64,000 nt of DNA from Chiua virens (lineage: Eukaryota > Basidiomycota > Agaricomycetes > Boletales > Boletaceae): positions 62,001-126,000 of the forward strand of contig JAHNUO010000010.1 of NCBI GenBank assembly GCA_019787685.1, given 5' to 3'. The position numbers and the translations under genes were made by a program. Below the pieces are notes generated by a model. It made no database searches and was not told the DNA's origin. It saw only the letters and a list, made by a program, of their open reading frames with translations. Shown here piece after piece: positions 23,850 to 34,986 of this stretch; the stretch's first letter is position 1; each line of letters begins with the position of its first letter.

Positions 23850-24668
23850 TTTCCAATGTTTTCTTTGCCTCCTCTCGCCAGGTGGGATGTGCATGCCTGA
23901 CAATATTAGGGGATATACCTGTAAGAAGGAATTCAGTTGTGCCTTCAATTTGAAATAAGTGCCCTGTGATGGTGGGAATATTGTTAAAGGACCAGATTGC
24001 ATGTTGTTATCCTTGGTAAAAGGGAGGTGGTATTTACAAGAGCCATTTAAGTAATAGTGAGACTTTGAATGATTTTCCCAGGGGGAGAAGGTTCACCTAG
24101 GGAAACCTGGCCCCCAAAGGCAACACACACTACTACCAGGCAGCATATATCTAGGGGATTCAATGAATTAAGATGGAGAGCAAGAGTGGTTAACATTGAA
24201 GTGATAGGTGAATGAGGAGGTCTTGAGGACTAAGGAGCCAGGTTTAAGATACCATTGACAACATAGCATAGCCATGCTCTCTCAAGGGCCAGGTGGTGGT
24301 GTTGTAGATATGCTAGGCCTTTTGAGCAGCTAGATAGTTTGGCACAGTATCACCTATAAACCTACCTAGGATGCAGCAAATGCATAGAGGTGTTCATTGG
24401 CAAATAGACATTTGTGTATAGGTAATTAATTTTTTTGCAGAACACAAGTGAATGTCTTTGACCCAGATTTTTTGAGAGTTGATTCTGCCCAGACATGATC
24501 AAGGAAATGCTTGATTTGGGTCTCAGTTAGCTTGCAAAACAAATTGGTGTGGACATACAGGCCTAAAGGGATGGGCCTGGGAATATTGAAGTTCACAGAG
24601 ACTGCTGGCAGGGAGCAAGAGCTGATGGGTTGTATATGACTTGGTATGTAAAAGGGATACATGGCCAT
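23850..24668 (-). pseudogene. Tyrosine recombinase of the DIRS-like element
   Basis: The N-terminal core-binding domain is visible as FLDHVWAESTLKKSGS near 24460-24510, then LFANEHLYAFAAS, and in another frame FIGDTVPNYLAA with KA-HIYNTTTW near 24290-24350. Box I appears as FGGQVSLGEPSPP near 24090-24120, with serine where the catalytic arginine is expected. Box II appears as HLFQIEGTTEFLLTG near 23910-23962, with glutamine in place of arginine in HxxR. These two losses plus several frameshifts make it inactive. Such enzymes integrate circular DNA intermediates without target duplication. Confidence 0.6.
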
Positions 24669-24832
24669 GAAATTAGCAAAAGAAATAGTGGAGGATGAAA
24701 GGGCAACTACACAAGTTTGACAAATGATTTCAAGTATACAAGTAATGGAAGGGGTTGATCATGACATGTGATGGAGGCTGTAAAAGAACCACAAGAGATA
24801 GAGTCTGAAATATTGTCCTGACTTTACACATT

Positions 24833-25105
24833 CTATTGACAGCTAAATTTTAAATCATGAAAGTTTGTGATGCAATGATGAAGAATCTTATTCTGTGCTG
24901 AATTGTGTGATCTGCCTGCTTTGAGTGCCCCAGTCACACCACAATTGTCTGAGTGGACCAACAGGTGGTAATCATGGAAGCCTGAATGAATGAGGGTATG
25001 AAGGCCAAGATGAACTGTGATCATTTCTGCCCACTCAATATCTTTGCCCACTGATTTCAAGTCCTCAAGCAGCTCCCAAGCAAGCCAGCAGCCATCCAAT
25101 AGTAA
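24833..25105 (-). pseudogene. DIRS-like RNase H domain
   Basis: A continuous frame carries IEWAEMITVHLGLHTLI and then HSDNCGVTGALKAGRSH with NSAQNKIL. The SDN aspartate and the A-x-E start of the second strand match RNase H folds of DIRS/Ngaro elements. It lies directly between the RT and recombinase relics on the same strand. It ends in a stop after FSCQ, short of the downstream WVPS-type motif. Confidence 0.65.
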
Positions 25106-25196
25106 GTCTATGCCAAAGAAGAATGAAGTGTTTACAAAGTGGAGTTGGAAAGTGGGGTAGATAGGATAGTAATAGAGCAGCTATATCATTCTGCTT

Positions 25197-25770
25197 CTAG
25201 AGTAGTTCTCTACCATGAGATTTCTTCAGCCATCTGCAAGGGAATGCAATGTTAAACAAATGAGGTTTTTGTGTTTTTGAAGAGGGCAAGTTTTTATAGA
25301 GAGAAGGAAGGTGGGAACACCTGTCTGAGATGACTAAAGTACAATATTGTAAATAGTCAACCATGCTCTGGCAATCTTTGAGGGAGATGAGCATGCCATA
25401 GGACCAAGAGGACAAGCAATCTAGATATTTTCATTATTTTTGAAGGGGATGGAAACTGTTTTTTGAGTGAGGTCCTAATGAAAACCTACATAATGAAGGA
25501 GTGAGCCACTGGAGTCTGGGGCCCATGGTCAACCTAGTTCTGCTGCAACCTCAAAGACAAGAGATTCATTATAAGAGAAAGAGAGAAAGTTATCTCCAGC
25601 AAGAGAATACCAAAAGAAAACATAGTTATCCACCTAATGGAAAATGTTATTGATACCACAGTAAAGATAAATGTGGATGATTGCATTGGCTGGACAATCA
25701 AAAACAGGACTAGAGCTAGACAACCAAAGCAAACATAGTGGTCAATGACAGGAATTGAGACAATACTCAG
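25197..25770 (-). pseudogene. DIRS-like reverse transcriptase, C-terminal half
   Basis: The catalytic region reads VDNYVFFWYSLAG at about 25595-25632, where relatives have a VDD pair, so the second aspartate has become asparagine. It is followed by SYNESLVFEVAAELG, a GFH-DLTQKTVS segment near 25480, and SLKDCQSMVDYLQYCTL with RCSHLPSLYK near 25300-25390. This succession is that of the RT of basidiomycete tyrosine-recombinase retroelements. At least two stops and two frame changes interrupt it. The N-terminal fingers are not recognisable. Confidence 0.6.
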
Positions 25771-25879
25771 GTCTGATTGAGAAGGAGAATTGTTGTGAAA
25801 CAAGTGGAGACAGATAGCACATAGGGGGTAGCTATACAACTATAGAGTTGTAGTGGTAACTCTTGAAGGCATTGTCTGA

Positions 25880-26262
25880 TGAGGATGATGCTTGTTGCAG
25901 TACATTTATATACAATGAAGTATGACTGCTATCCTAGTGAGTATTTACTTCAGGCAATGTATGGTGAATGAATATGAGTATAAAAGAACTGGGGGCTTAA
26001 GGTCACCAATGAGCTAGTGAAACAAGCAAAGAATATGTAGTGCATAGGAAGGAGGTAGTATAACTGTAGAGTTATAATAGGGACTCCTTAAGGTGTGTGT
26101 TGTCCTAGAAGGATGACACTTGTTGCAAAAGTACAACTGCTGTCCAGTGACTGAGTATGCTCATGAATGATGCTAGCAAGTATTCACTCAGGCAGTGTAT
26201 GGTGAAAGAATATGAGTATAAAAGAACTGGGGGCTTAAGGCCACCAGTAAGCTAGTATATAT
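25880..26262. repeat. Two tandem ~155-bp repeats about 225 bp apart
   Basis: GAGTATAAAAGAACTGGGGG with the following CTTAAGG-CACCA block occurs near 25976 and again near 26214, each preceded by a similar GTATGGTGAA stretch. Read on the minus strand, each contains TTTTATACTC, a possible TATA element. Their parent element is uncertain. Confidence 0.7.
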
Positions 26263-26388
26263 ATTGTATATCTGTGGCTGTATACCCCTGTATAAGGAAT
26301 CTACTGTACATAATCTATATTACAAATAGTCTAAGGTATTGGCTACATGAGGTAGAGCATGTGTTTGTGATATGTGATGATTGAGTTA

Positions 26389-27935
26389 CAGTGAGCAACA
26401 AAACTATTGCAATATTTGACCCTAATGTGGTGTGCACAGTGCACCACAACCACTTGCAGGAATTTCACTTAGCTTTGGTGAGATCAAATAAGGTACAAAT
26501 CACTGGCTACAAATCAGCCTCTGGGTCATGTGATGTGGCCCAGTGGTTGTGAAGATATTGTTATTTTAAGTCACTCTAGTCATTGCAACAGTTTTGTTGC
26601 TGAGCTATGTAAATGCAGAAACTACCTGTTGCAATGAAATCTTATGTTAGCAATGGGTCATGTGATGCATAAACAGTTCAATATGACACAGTGAAAAATC
26701 ATCACTTTTACCACTTCTTTCATCATGAAATCTTTGTCCATTGATCAAACCAGGTTACTAGATTATTACTTTCTTGGAATTGGGTCCATCAACCTGCCAA
26801 ATCTCTGCTTCTACTGGGTTCAACCACTTCACCATCAGTTGTATTCATGCCAAACACTGTCCTAACCTTCCCAAAGCCTCTGGTGGTCATCCATCCATCA
26901 TTTCCCCCACTGATATGTGCCATGCCATTTGACTTCTTGGTACTGGAAAGGCTGAAAATGCTGTCCAGATCACCAAGACTCTTCAGGATATCAAGAACCA
27001 TACCATATCCTCACAAACCATTTGTTGTCACCTGAAAAAGGCTGGTATGAAGGCTATAGTAAAGCCAAAATCTCTTCTTTCCAAGCAACATAGGAGAAAA
27101 AGATTGGATTTTGCTATAAGTCACCAGGATTGGACTGTGGATGATTGGAAGCATGTCATATGGTCAGATGAGACCAAAATCAATCATATCAGGTCAGATG
27201 GCAGGAAAAGGGCTTGGAAAAAGGCAGGAGAGGGCCTTAGTGATAGGATTGTACAGAGTATAGTCAAGTTTGGGGAAGGTTCAGTGATGATATGGGGTTA
27301 TATGAGTTGGGAAGTGGTTGGAATGGCTTGCAAGATGGATGCTAAGATGGATGCTAACCTCTATGTGCAGATTTTAGAGGATAATCTCCAACAAATCCTG
27401 GTGGATTTGGATTTTCTCCAGAGGACATTATCTTTCAAGAAGATAATGATCCCAAACATACCAGTAGAAAGGCCAAGGAGTGTTTGAGGAGCATGGATTT
27501 GAGGTCATGGTATGGCCTGCTCAGTGCCCAGATCTTAATCCCATAGGACATCTATAGTTCATCCTCAAAAGAAGGATAGCAGAGTATTCTGAACCACTCA
27601 AGGAAGCATTGGAACTTTGGGAGAGAATTCAAGCAGAGTGGTACAAGATTGGGGCAGAGTTCAGGAGGTTATCAAGGCCAAAGGAGGGTACTCTTCATAC
27701 TAATTACCATACCCATGATGTCAGCAACAAAACTGTTGCAATGACTAGAGTGACTTAAAATGGCAATATTATCACAGCCACTTGGCAAAATCACATGACC
27801 CAGAGGCCGATTTGTAGCTAATGATTTGTACTTTATTTGGTCTCACCAAAGCTAAGTTGAATTCCCACAGGTGGTTGTGGTGCACTGTGCACACCACATT
27901 AGGGTCAAACATTGTAATGGTTTTGTTGCTTACTG
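26389..27935 (+). mobile_element. Tc1/mariner element a
   Basis: Terminal inverted repeats of about 215 bp begin CAGTGAGCAACAAAAC and end with its reverse, flanked by TA at 26387-26388 and 27936-27937. The two repeats are about 90% identical by eye. Each repeat also ends internally with an inverted copy of its outer motif (GCAACAAAAC versus GTTTTGTTGC). The element contains one broken transposase. Confidence 0.93.
26725..27703 (+). pseudogene. Tc1/mariner transposase (element a)
   Basis: The start ATG-AAA-TCT at 26725 matches that of element c. The N-terminal helix-turn-helix region is scattered over shifted frames. From 27047 a frame of 146 codons carries TVDDWKHVIWSDETK, with the first catalytic aspartate at 27167-27169, and AGEGLSDRIVQ. 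The segment with the second catalytic aspartate (EDNDPKHTSRK, near 27440-27475) is in another frame. The third position lies in a further frame beyond 27500. The end GYSSY-TAA at 27701-27703 matches the family. The intact protein would cut and paste the element at TA sites. Confidence 0.9.
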
Positions 27936-28460
27936 TATGAATGAATCAGATATGATCTGTATGAGTCAGGTTTGAGTCACAAGAAGCATGGTGTTACAAT
28001 GGAAGTACACAGAGATTATAAACATGCATGGTCCTTAAGGGAACCATGGGCAGGAATAAATATTGGGTATAATCCAATGTGAATGTGGTACTGATTGATA
28101 ATGGATTGTATTAATACAATATGATAGATAGGAGCTGCCACATGTGGGAAAATCTATCAAAGATCATGGGAATCCTGAGGATGTAAGTCAGATATGAAAC
28201 AAATTGTAAAGGAATGGAGATCCAATCTCAGGGATATAGAATAGGATATAATATCAAGTCATATGAATCCATAAAGGGATGTGACTTGTGATGTCATGAA
28301 TGAGTCACATTGTCAGATAAAGAGTCTAGAACATGATGATGTAGGGTCATATGATCTAATAAAGATGAGAACAATTATAGATAGAGAGATAGAGGGAAAT
28401 CATGAGTATCATGGTATTTGACTACAATAGGAGGAATGTCATGAAAGCATGTTTGTAACA

Positions 28461-28977
28461 GCTAGTATATATACTATACATGTGTGGCTGTGCACTACTG
28501 TATAAGGACAGGTAGTAGTGTAAATATTATGAATAGTCCAAGGTATTGACTACATGAGGCAAAGCATGTTGTAGTGATGAGTTACTTTATGGAAGCATGA
28601 TGCAGAATAGAAGTTAATATATTGTGTGAATGAAAATGGAAGTGCATGGTAATTAAAGCAATGAGAATGTGGCAGTAAATGAATATGGATCATATGATCT
28701 GGTATGAATGTCAGAGTCTGCCACATAGAAGGTGAATAGATCTAGAGATAGGATCCAGAGCTAATGGAATAAGATGTCGATCAAGGAATGGGCAAAGGAA
28801 GATCTTATCTAGAGTTAGAGTCCTGATATATAAATAGAGGAGTCTAGACCAGTGACATCATAGATCATGTGATCTAATAAGATAGGAAACAATTAGATTA
28901 AAAAGATGGAGGAAAATTATAAGTATCATCAGTGATTACTGCAATAGGGAGGAATGCATGAAATCAGGTTTGTAACA
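28461..28977 (-). repeat. LTR family B, copy 1
   Basis: On the minus strand it runs from TGTTACAAACCTG at 28977 to GTATATATACTAGC at 28461, where copy 2 begins without any internal region. Motifs shared with copy 2 include TCATGTAGTCAATACC and CTTATACAGTAGTGC. It has inserted in, or is joined to, the gypsy LTR fragment that starts at 28978. Confidence 0.65.
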
Positions 28978-29336
28978 TGTTGTAGGGTTTATATAGTGCA
29001 AGATGAGGGAGAGTAAATAGTGTTCTAAGAAGAGCAGAACCAATCATAACAGGAACAGATAATTATTTCATGTGAAAGCAGCAGATGATAACAAAAGTGA
29101 AATGATAAAGCACAATGCCATTGGATGATGGTGAGAAGCAAATGAGTAATATATGTACAATGGGATTAGATGTGAAATGAAATAGATAGAATACTATAAA
29201 TGGAACTAAGTGCATTAGTGATAAGATATAGCTTGTGTGGGCAAAGAGTGAAAAGCAAAGATGAACATAGTGTGGAAAGCATAGACAAGTGTAGTAAATC
29301 AAGCAAAGAAAAAGAAGAAAAAAGTAAATTGTAACA
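28978..29336 (-). repeat. Gypsy-1 LTR fragment
   Basis: On the minus strand it starts TGTTACAATTTACTT at 29336 and runs through the LTR to TATATAAACCC at about 28990, where LTR family B begins. It is the same family as the LTRs at 29780-30352 and 61744-62480, whose distal half is missing here. Confidence 0.75.
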
Positions 29337-29774
29337 TTATTCCCTGAATATGATCAAAGCACCATTTAAAGATCTTCTCTAGAAATTGAACAAATTCCTA
29401 ACAGGCCTTTCTGTAATGTTGGCATAACCCTTGTCATCACTAGGATTGTTACATGGGAAAACTGAGCATTAATATGGAGAATTGGAATGCTAGATAGAGT
29501 AGTGAGCTTGTTGACAAGAGGAGTGGGAGATACCCAACAAGGATGAAAAGTTGGATAGGACAGGGGAATGAGTACCCAGGCACTACTAGTATTAGAAGTA
29601 GATGTAATATGTGTGGCCAAGGGAATGCACATACATACATATGCAAGAAGATTATCCTGGACACCTACTCTGGGTATAACTGGGAGACATTGGTATATGT
29701 TGCAAGTGACACACATATCATTGACTGAGCTTCCAACATTTGAAGCAGGTCTCATAGAAGTGAGGATAGTCCTT
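29337..29774. other. Unassigned; frames on both strands
   Basis: A minus-strand frame of 129 codons (29366-29755) and shorter plus-strand frames cover this stretch between two gypsy-1 LTRs in opposite orientation. No motif is recognised. Confidence 0.35.
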
Positions 29775-29779
29775 GGGGA

Positions 29780-30352
29780 TGTTACAATTTTTTTTTTTTT
29801 TTTTTTTCTTGTCTATGATTTCACTACACTCAGCTATACATATCCTCACTATGCTTATCATTGATGCCCACCACACTTATTGTTCTTTCTTCTTTATTGT
29901 CCATTGCCTTCACATCATACAAATCCTTTTGGCCTGTTATGATTTATTCTGCTCTTCTTGACCAACCATTTGCCCTGCTTCACTTTATGTATATAAAACC
30001 TGCAATGATACTTCTGAATTTCTCAGTCTTGATCTCTGCAATCTACCTGAATATCATGAGTCTTTCTTGAGCTTCACTCAAGCTATCCACTCATTAGGTC
30101 AATCAACACCTTCCTTCCTCATCTACCTCAACCACAAGAGGCAGTCCTTTGGGTATAGATTTTTACCAGGATGCTTTTAGCAACACCTGAGTTCTACTTT
30201 GTCTCATTGATAGCACTTCACTGACCCACAACCCTCTTCAAACTCTTCAGCACACCATATACATATCTAGTGGTGATTGTTGAGTTATCACAGCCACTAG
30301 ATACTTGATGATTTTGTGGCTATGCTAGGCCTGACCTGGGACTATTGTAACA
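29780..30352 (+). repeat. Solo LTR, gypsy-1 family, with target duplication GGGGA
   Basis: A 573-bp LTR from TGTTACAATTT to ATTGTAACA, flanked by GGGGA at 29775-29779 and 30353-30357. A run of 21 T lies at 29788-29808. TATATAAAACC near 29990 is a likely TATA element, placed as in the LTR at 61744-62480. No internal region remains, so this is a solo LTR. Confidence 0.9.
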
Positions 30353-31679
30353 GGGGAGAAGAACTTGGCTGATTCAAAACACATGTTTAACTTCAGCATG
30401 CTTTACATGAAGTAGTAATTTCTTTCATGGTAAGGGATGTAGAAGAGGCAGAATGTATAAATGGAGTAGGCACTAAAGTCAGGTTAGGAATGGGTGAATT
30501 CAGAGCAGTGGCAAGTTCCCACTGATAGCAGTAAAAATGATTAAGGAATTCCCTTATTTGCATCTGATGAAAAGTATACCAAAGGTAGGCCTTGATATTA
30601 TTGTGGATTTGGTTGATCATAGCTGAGTGGCATTAGGTCCAGTGAGGTCAGACTGGATAATTTAATGTAAGGCATTCATATTGAAGATACACTAGATATA
30701 TCACATGAAGTGGGGAGTTGAGATCAAGATAATGCTCAATTGAGAAGGTGATATGAGGGTCCATGAGAAGATAACACATACAGTCAAGTACTTGTGGGTT
30801 AGGTGAGATGCCTAGATAGAATATGAATGATAGGGGAGATGTACTGTGATAATAGGAAGACAAATATGATTATTAGAGATAGAAAACCAAGTATATACAT
30901 ACATCTGGTGCTTTCCATCCTGCAGAAGCAATTGCAGAAACAGCTAGAGAAACATGTTAGGTAGACTCTATGAAGGAGGATTTGGTGGAGATGAAGGGAG
31001 CATATAAAGATACAAGTGATGGCCAAGGTATAGAAATAGAAAATAACAAAGTTAGGATGTAGACAAGAACAGAGTTGATGATCTCATTGTCAAAATTAGA
31101 GATTAAGTAGGAGTGATAAATCATAATAGCCTTGATAGAAACTGGTGATAGTGGGCAAAGAGGTGAGCAAGGTGGGGAAGGACAGTGGAGACTAGGGAAA
31201 GTCTTAGCAATAGAGACATTTATAAGCATTGACAGTGTCGTTGGTATTTTCTAAGTTGGATTCAGGTTCCCAAGAGTTGTCCACTGTGGAGTAGCACCTC
31301 AATCAGATCAGGAATTTGCAATTTCACAGGTTCTGGTTATGTTTCAAGATACACTCAATTTTGTATTCTTTTTCACCCACATTAAGATCAGGTAGTGATT
31401 TCAGGATGTTTGGGCCATATGTTTTCATTTTATGATAATAGGGAAGCATAGAACATGTTACAATCACACCCTTTAATGACTCATTCCACAGACAATTGTT
31501 TAACTTTCTCATGTCATGACATGACCCAAACAATAACTTATTCCTTATATCTTTACCCCTTATATCTTAGATTTAACCACATCCTTTCTATACTAATCAT
31601 TCAACCTCACCTTATCCTCATTACTGAACTTCCATTCTGCCACACAAGGGTATACATGCCTTATGCGAATAACTTACCA
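30353..31679. other. Unidentified decaying reading frame on the minus strand
   Basis: From about 31230 down to 30390 the minus strand shows three successive open segments in compatible order (ending QIHNNIKAYLWYTFHQMQ and PTPFIHSASSTSLTM), separated by a few stops. The pattern suggests a decayed protein of about 270 residues rather than chance frames. I do not recognise it. The remaining 450 bp up to 31679 show nothing. Confidence 0.35.
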
Positions 31680-32100
31680 TGACTCAGGGGATATCCACTG
31701 AGCATTCAACAATCAAGGAAATCCTCAAAGAGGCACAACAGATAGAGACTCCATAGAAGGCAATAGCACAACATTTCTGTGTTAGTCACAGTTCAGGGAA
31801 TAAAACCTCCCATAAGGGAGATAGTTTCTCATAAGAAAGATGATAAGGGATCTCATAAGAACAGGAAAACCCCCCAGTTCTTCTGAAAGGGAAACACTTT
31901 GTATAAGCACAGAGTTAAGACTCCCTCTACTAGGAAAAGGAATGCTGGTCTATTCCAGCATAAGGATAAGTCACAAGGGTTAACACTCAGTGAAGGGCCA
32001 AAGAAATACTTAGCAAGAATTACCTACTATAATTGTAGAGGGAAGGGTCATCTCTTTACAAGTTGCCCTTATTCTAAGAAAGATAAGGGCAAGACCTGAA
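31680..32100 (+). pseudogene. Gypsy-2 gag C-terminal region with zinc knuckle
   Basis: Starting MTQGISTEHSTIKEIL at 31679, the frame runs with stops through a basic region (GDSFS, KHRVKTPSTRKRNAG) to YYNCRGKGHLFTSCP near 32025-32070. This is a CCHC knuckle whose first cysteine has become tyrosine. It is followed by a lysine-rich tail and a stop. This is the nucleocapsid part of a gypsy-type gag, which binds the element's RNA. The capsid part is not seen upstream. Confidence 0.65.
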
Positions 32101-32578
32101 CTTGGCCTCATCTCTTTGCTGCCAATGTTTAGGAAGACCCTAAGAGTCCTCCTGAGGCTACTCAGGAGAATACTATTAAGCAGGAGTTGAAGAATCCTAG
32201 CTTGTCGGCAAAGGAATCATAGAACCATCTGGAGGAACATGACAAGGGTAACATCAATGATATCAAGGAGACTTTAAACAAGGAGAGTCTGATTCATTCA
32301 ATGATGAACACAATTGAGGAGAATGAAGTCCCAGATCTAACAGACCCAATGGATCCCTTCTCAAATGAGAATTACCAGGATAACTCATTACCTCTTGAAT
32401 ACTGGCCCAGGTGCTCAGGAACCTCTGCATTCACATCTACATTTTGTGATGAATCACATTTGCCACCATACCAGTTGGTGTGGAGCAATGTGTATGGAGC
32501 ATACTGTACATGTCAACCCATGTGAGACCTGTGACCAGCAGAAGGGTCATATAAGCTCCTTTAGGCCAGGACGACAAT
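32101..32578 (+). other. Probable gypsy-2 gag-protease linker, decayed
   Basis: Short plus-strand frames (32301-32525) with acidic composition follow the zinc knuckle. They fit a decayed gag tail, but no motif is present. Confidence 0.35.
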
Positions 32579-33137
32579 TAGTGTTTTGAAGTCCAGTCTA
32601 AAACTGCCCAAAATACTGGCAACTGGACCAGACCAGACTGGTAGGGAACTGGACTGTAGTTGTGGTTGCACCCAGTTGCTAACTAGTCCAGTTGCCAGTT
32701 GCCATGATTTTGAAAAGATACAAGACCAGTCAAAGACTAGTTTCAACCAGTGCTTTACTGGACTAGTCTTTAGCTCCTATCCATAGGTACTTCCCACAAT
32801 ATGTTCAGAGTTTTAGGTATTTTATTTGAATTTCTACAACAAGAACAGAGTTGAGACCCCCTCTGACTGACATGCCACCTGGAAATGGCTGTATATTTTG
32901 ATCCTGTGATCCACATCTTATGCTCCAAGGGTCAGTAGGTAGCCAGGAGTCCATAGTATATTTTATTCCACCATGACTAATCATGGTTCCCACAGAAAAG
33001 GGGTCAAAAGCATTTTGGACTGGTTTTTTCAGTCCAGTTGCAGTTACAAGAGTCCAGGACCTTTTCAGGACCAGTCTTGGTCCAGTTGCCTTATTTGGAA
33101 TGTGGAAAACTGGACCAGAGTGGACTTTAAAAAACTA
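32579..33137 (+). mobile_element. hAT-like MITE, copy 3, with 8-bp target duplication
   Basis: A 559-bp element begins TAGTGTTTTGAAGTCC and ends GGACTTTAAAAAACTA, giving a terminal inverted repeat. It is flanked by ACGACAAT (32571-32578) and ATGACAAT (33138-33145). The single mismatch is C to T at a CpG. Eight-base duplications and TAGTG ends are typical of hAT elements. It has no open frame of its own and would depend on a transposase encoded elsewhere. It lies inside the gypsy-2 gag-protease relic. Confidence 0.88.
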
Positions 33138-33145
33138 ATGACAAT

Positions 33146-34560
33146 CATTGATTACAGCGACTTGTACCCCAAGATGGCATGCAATATGAGACTTACATTA
33201 GGGAATCAATGTTGGACAACTTGTTATGAGGATGAGTCTCAGGACAAATCCCTGAAGACAGCTATCCATATTATGGCTGCCCAAGTGCAGTGCACAGATC
33301 AGCTTTGAACTAATGTCCAATGGTCAATCAAGCAACTTGAGTTGCCTTTGAGCAAAACAATTCAAATAGAGTTCAGTTGTTCTTGCAAGAGGTGAAAGAA
33401 CAATTGCAAAAAATGCAACAGCTTGGAAGATGTACCTTGGCAAGCTTCATACAGATTGGATGACTGTACATATACCATAGGGAGGTGTCTAGATCTGACC
33501 TGAAGAGTTGACACATACTCATTCATATCTAAATGAAACTGAAAGAAGACAATGTTCTATATGACTGGAGAGATGATAATGTCATTGTTAACTTCAATGA
33601 GATCTCAGACATTGGGACTGCTATCCAGCTTGAAGAAGCAAGACAGCAACCTCCTCAGGAAGGTGGAAACCCCCCTGAGAATCCATGATAGAAATGATTT
33701 ATCCTGTATGGTACTATCCACACCACTGAAGGTTGCAAAGAACAATTTGTGCCCACTGTATAGCACATGTGGATTAGCACATACTGGACCACTCTGTGAA
33801 CATAGAAACAGTCCTACAATATCTATCACAACATGCTTGTCAATGATATGACAAAGAATGGTACAGAGATACTAGTTCAGAGGCACCTGATGCCTCCCAT
33901 GAGCCTCAGAAGTATGAGAGAAAAATGTGCATGCCAAATTGCATATGGCAAGACAAATTGCCATGTGTGTCTTTGCCCTGCAAGAAAGTGACAACCCTAT
34001 GGAAGCCAAGCTCCATGAGACTGTCAATGAATTGGAAGAGATCTTCAATCTCTACCTTCAAATGTGTCCCAATGAAATCATTTTATATCACAATGACTTT
34101 GTGGTCTTGTGTGACTATTTGCATCAAAATTAACAAATGCATGACATACACAATGATCAATACTGGCAGTACTGCCAACTTTGTTAGTCTAAGCTTTGCA
34201 GCTATTACAAAAATGAATGTTCATCCATTGCAGGGACAAACCACCCTACAACTCAGCTGTGTTGGCAGCCAATCTAAAATATCTCATGGAGAATACTCCA
34301 TGATTCATTTCACAGGGTAAAGCACTCACACATATTATGATGTAGCTAACATCAACTGATACAATTGTATCTTGGGAATCCTGTCTCTCTGGGAACAAAA
34401 GTGCAGTATAGACTTTGTATCTAATTGTCTCTTAATGGGCACTGGACACAGTATCCCATTGAAAAACTCTAAGACCAATGATCTCAAGAGAACTGGGGGA
34501 TCATTTCCATGAGATGATACCCAAGCCTTCACATCTTTCCATTGACTTTCAAGTACTACA
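33146..34560 (+). pseudogene. Gypsy-2 protease relic
   Basis: After broken frames to 34133, the sequence reads INTGSTANFVSLSFAA near 34158-34205, the D-T-G active site of a retropepsin with aspartate changed to asparagine. It is followed by LQLSCVGSQSKISHGE and, after a stop, a second conserved block CILGIPVSLGT near 34365. This is the aspartic protease that matures Gag-Pol. The frame upstream (33927-34133, NELEEIFNLYLQMCP) is probably the preceding linker. Order and strand fit with gag before and RT after the inserted copia-B element. Confidence 0.65.
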
Positions 34561-34735
34561 AAGCTTAGACTTCATGAGAGCTTAAAGGGGAAGGGAACTA
34601 GTACCAGGATCTGGAAAGGAAAAACTTCTAATATACTATGGTCAGCAGTAATAAAACCAAGTATTAGCTTGGGAAATGAGGACTTCCTTGATTGCATGAA
34701 AAATGGTTCTCAAAATTACCATCCTTTAAAGAGAT

Positions 34736-34986
34736 TGAGCAAATAGCTCAGTCATGAGTGGTAAATGACTAATATATTGAATGAAGTACCTAAAGGGAAT
34801 GAGCAAATAAAGATATAGTGAATATGTGAGCAGATAATCTAAGAAGGAATATGCGTGCCTTAGTTGTGAGTGGTCAATGACTGAGGTACACAATGTGCTG
34901 TGTAAAAGGAAATGGTGATGCACTATGTGTGAACAAAGTACTATAAATAGAAATATAGACTTGAAGCTGTAATATAGGTAATACCA
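34736..34986 (-). repeat. copia-B 3' LTR (minus-strand copy)
   Basis: On the minus strand it begins TGGTATTACC at 34986, preceded by the purine run GGGAGGAAGTGT, and ends CTATTTGCTCA at 34736. It is about 90% identical to the LTR at 60981-61234. Left flank is GAGAT; a matching duplication on the right side was not found, because the 5' LTR is truncated. Confidence 0.85.

Larger units (their letters stand above)
23850..25770 (-). mobile_element. DIRS/Ngaro-like tyrosine-recombinase retrotransposon relic
   Basis: On the minus strand three decayed domains follow one another in the order RT, RNase H, tyrosine recombinase. This order is diagnostic of the DIRS/Ngaro class, which lacks an integrase and LTRs. 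The element is CpG-poor and has stops in every frame. Terminal split repeats were not identified. Two ~155-bp tandem repeats just upstream (25880-26262) could be part of its end or could belong to the neighbouring LTR. Confidence 0.65.
26251..28460 (-). repeat. LTR family B, copy 2, interrupted by Tc1/mariner element a
   Basis: On the minus strand it starts TGTTACAAACATG at 28460 and ends near GTATATATACTAGC at 26251. It matches copy 1 (28461-28977) on both sides of the transposon at 26389-27935, so the transposon inserted into an existing LTR. The copies are clearly diverged. The LTR family has no coding partner in the window, so its class is not known. Confidence 0.65.

Noticed and set aside
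29788..29808. Run of 21 T as a terminator or a reversed LINE poly-A tail
   Set aside because: It lies inside a solo LTR just after its TGTTACAAT start; no LINE coding sequence adjoins it.
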